DNA of 64,000 bases, from assembly GCA_022510505.1 (NCBI GenBank), contig JAFLTL010000002.1:1-64000 (forward strand). Reading direction: 5' to 3'. This stretch comes from Muribaculaceae bacterium (lineage in GTDB: Bacteria > Bacteroidota > Bacteroidia > Bacteroidales > Muribaculaceae). Below, piece after piece: positions 63,170 to 64,000 of this stretch. The notes under the pieces were generated by a model. It did not search any database. It was not told the DNA's origin and worked only from the letters and a program-made list of their open reading frames with translations. The translations under genes were made by a program, and so were the position numbers. Each line of letters begins with the position of its first letter. Positions within the stretch are counted from its first letter, which is position 1.

Positions 63170-64000
63170 TTATAAGCACTGATACATTAGCTGACGACTT
63201 CGTCGTCGCTTATGCCCATAATGTCTATCAACCTCCCCGACATCATCTTCACGGATTGCCCATATCAATTGCTCCCTTTCTCCTGACAATTCCAACGAAC
63301 CCTTTTCCTTGTTTGACGTCACCAACGATAGTTCCGCTGGTGACTGGCAACCGGGAACTGATAACTCCTCAAGTTCCGATAGCTCCTCTAACATCTCATG
63401 GCTAACGGCTACTTCTGCGGTAAAGTCATGTGGGAGATTATGCTCTCTCAAAACTTCCATCAAGGGGTCAACCTGGCTACGACGATGTGCCCAAACCTGC
63501 TTCAGATTTCCGAGTCTTTCCCATAGCTTGCGGCTACAGCTGTTCGCACTGTCGAAGTCTGTATAGTACCAAACCGATTCTTTCGGTGCAGGTGCTCCGC
63601 TGAATGGATTCGATATCTCGCAGTTCTTCGTGCACAGCTCGTCGAAGTGCAGGATGGCCTGTCTCATCAATTCTTCCAGTCTCTCGGTGTCTGTTTTCAT
63701 TCCAACCGATACCCCGGGCATGAACATCCTGATGATGCCACGATCCTGGTCGATTACATGATCTACCTCGTAGGTCTTCCCGTCTATGACATGAAGCATC
63801 GGTACATACTCGAACACAACTTTACCCACCAGCTTGTTCAGCTGCTCGTCTGCCTCGGGCAAACCGATCGATACCTTGAAACCTTCGGCCGATACCTCGA
63901 AGGGATGATACACTCCGTCAAAACGACAGCTGTACTCGTCGGTCATCTGAAAGCCACTGTCGGCCATGAAGCATTTCACGGGAGATACAAACAACACTCT
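63170..64000 (-). CDS. Hypothetical protein, probably truncated by the window edge
   Basis: At least 275 residues on the minus strand; the frame is still open at the last base of the window. A GTG at 63997 or an ATG at 63967 could be the start, but an upstream start outside the window is as likely. I recognise no family. The N-terminal half looks beta-rich with aromatic residues (VFEYVPMLHVIDGKTYEVDHVI). The C-terminal half is helical and very acidic (EMLEELSELEELSVPG), ending in a basic tail HKRRRSR. GC content looks higher than in neighbouring genes, hinting at recent acquisition. Confidence 0.5.
   Translation of the reverse strand, partial: RVLFVSPVKCFMADSGFQMTDEYSCRFDGVYHPFEVSAEGFKVSIGLPEADEQLNKLVGKVVFEYVPMLHVIDGKTYEVDHVIDQDRGIIRMFMPGVSVGMKTDTERLEELMRQAILHFDELCTKNCEISNPFSGAPAPKESVWYYTDFDSANSCSRKLWERLGNLKQVWAHRRSQVDPLMEVLREHNLPHDFTAEVAVSHEMLEELSELEELSVPGCQSPAELSLVTSNKEKGSLELSGEREQLIWAIREDDVGEVDRHYGHKRRRSRQLMYQCL

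Noticed and set aside
1-64000. tRNA or rRNA genes
   Set aside because: Intergenic stretches were read for cloverleaf and GTTCRA-type T-loop patterns; none was convincing. A tRNA scan would be decisive.

Overview
The window is chromosomal DNA of an anaerobic-type member of the Bacteroidota, most likely order Bacteroidales. A Muribaculaceae-like gut organism is possible, but that is inference. Several things point this way. Promoters match the Bacteroidetes pattern TTTG-N19/20-TAnnTTTG, and start codons lack Shine-Dalgarno sequences. Lineage-typical proteins include a TamL/TamB pair in which TamL carries a lipobox, a long-form IspG, a patatin fused to an outer-membrane barrel, and DUF4421, DUF4491 and PCMD proteins. 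Base composition is moderately AT-rich. Nearly all of the DNA codes for housekeeping proteins. I found no rRNA, tRNA, CRISPR array, transposase or integrase.

Layout. 1-361 is a divergent promoter region. 362-3622 is a secreted tricorn-like protease, convergent with trxA across a bidirectional terminator. 4166-6942 is ispD-recG. 8816-6939 (minus) is a biotin-dependent carboxyltransferase. 20666-8931 is a nine-gene minus-strand run, ilvD-ilvB-ilvN-ilvC-recN-rlmB-purT-MATE-FAD oxidoreductase, behind a consensus promoter. 27838-20794 is tamB-tamL. 27972-35451 (plus) is an M49 dipeptidase, rpoN, a PAP2-like protein, purE, ispG and an M16 peptidase. 42798-35441 (minus) is a patatin/barrel protein, M28 peptidase, SufE, POT transporter, an AlkD-like protein and queA. 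A 56-residue two-cluster ferredoxin at 43052-42882 has its own promoter signal and terminator.

43188-51644 (plus) carries a glycosyltransferase, alaS, a TPR/PD40 protein, radC, a lone siderophore-type ABC ATPase, nagB, and a cassette of four tiny envelope proteins (two YtxH paralogues, a holin-X-like protein and an 80-residue protein). 51805-55098 is thrS-infC-rpmI-rplT. 55580-61259 is a chain of overlapping genes: two paralogous barrel proteins, a PCMD lipoprotein, radA and a DUF4421 protein. rplS (61363) follows a consensus promoter. The right end holds an acyltransferase-3, a 9-bp tandem repeat flanked by 8-bp direct repeats, and an unrecognised protein that probably runs off the window.

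The genes cover branched-chain amino-acid synthesis, purine synthesis, isoprenoid synthesis (IspD, IspG), DNA repair (RecG, RecN, RadA, RadC), translation, and outer-membrane biogenesis and peptide breakdown. I see no clear defence or mobile system. The best candidates for undescribed biology are the paralogous barrel/PCMD operon (55580-58826), the small envelope-protein cassette (50582-51644), the TPR/PD40 protein behind alaS, and the repeat plus orphan gene at the right edge.
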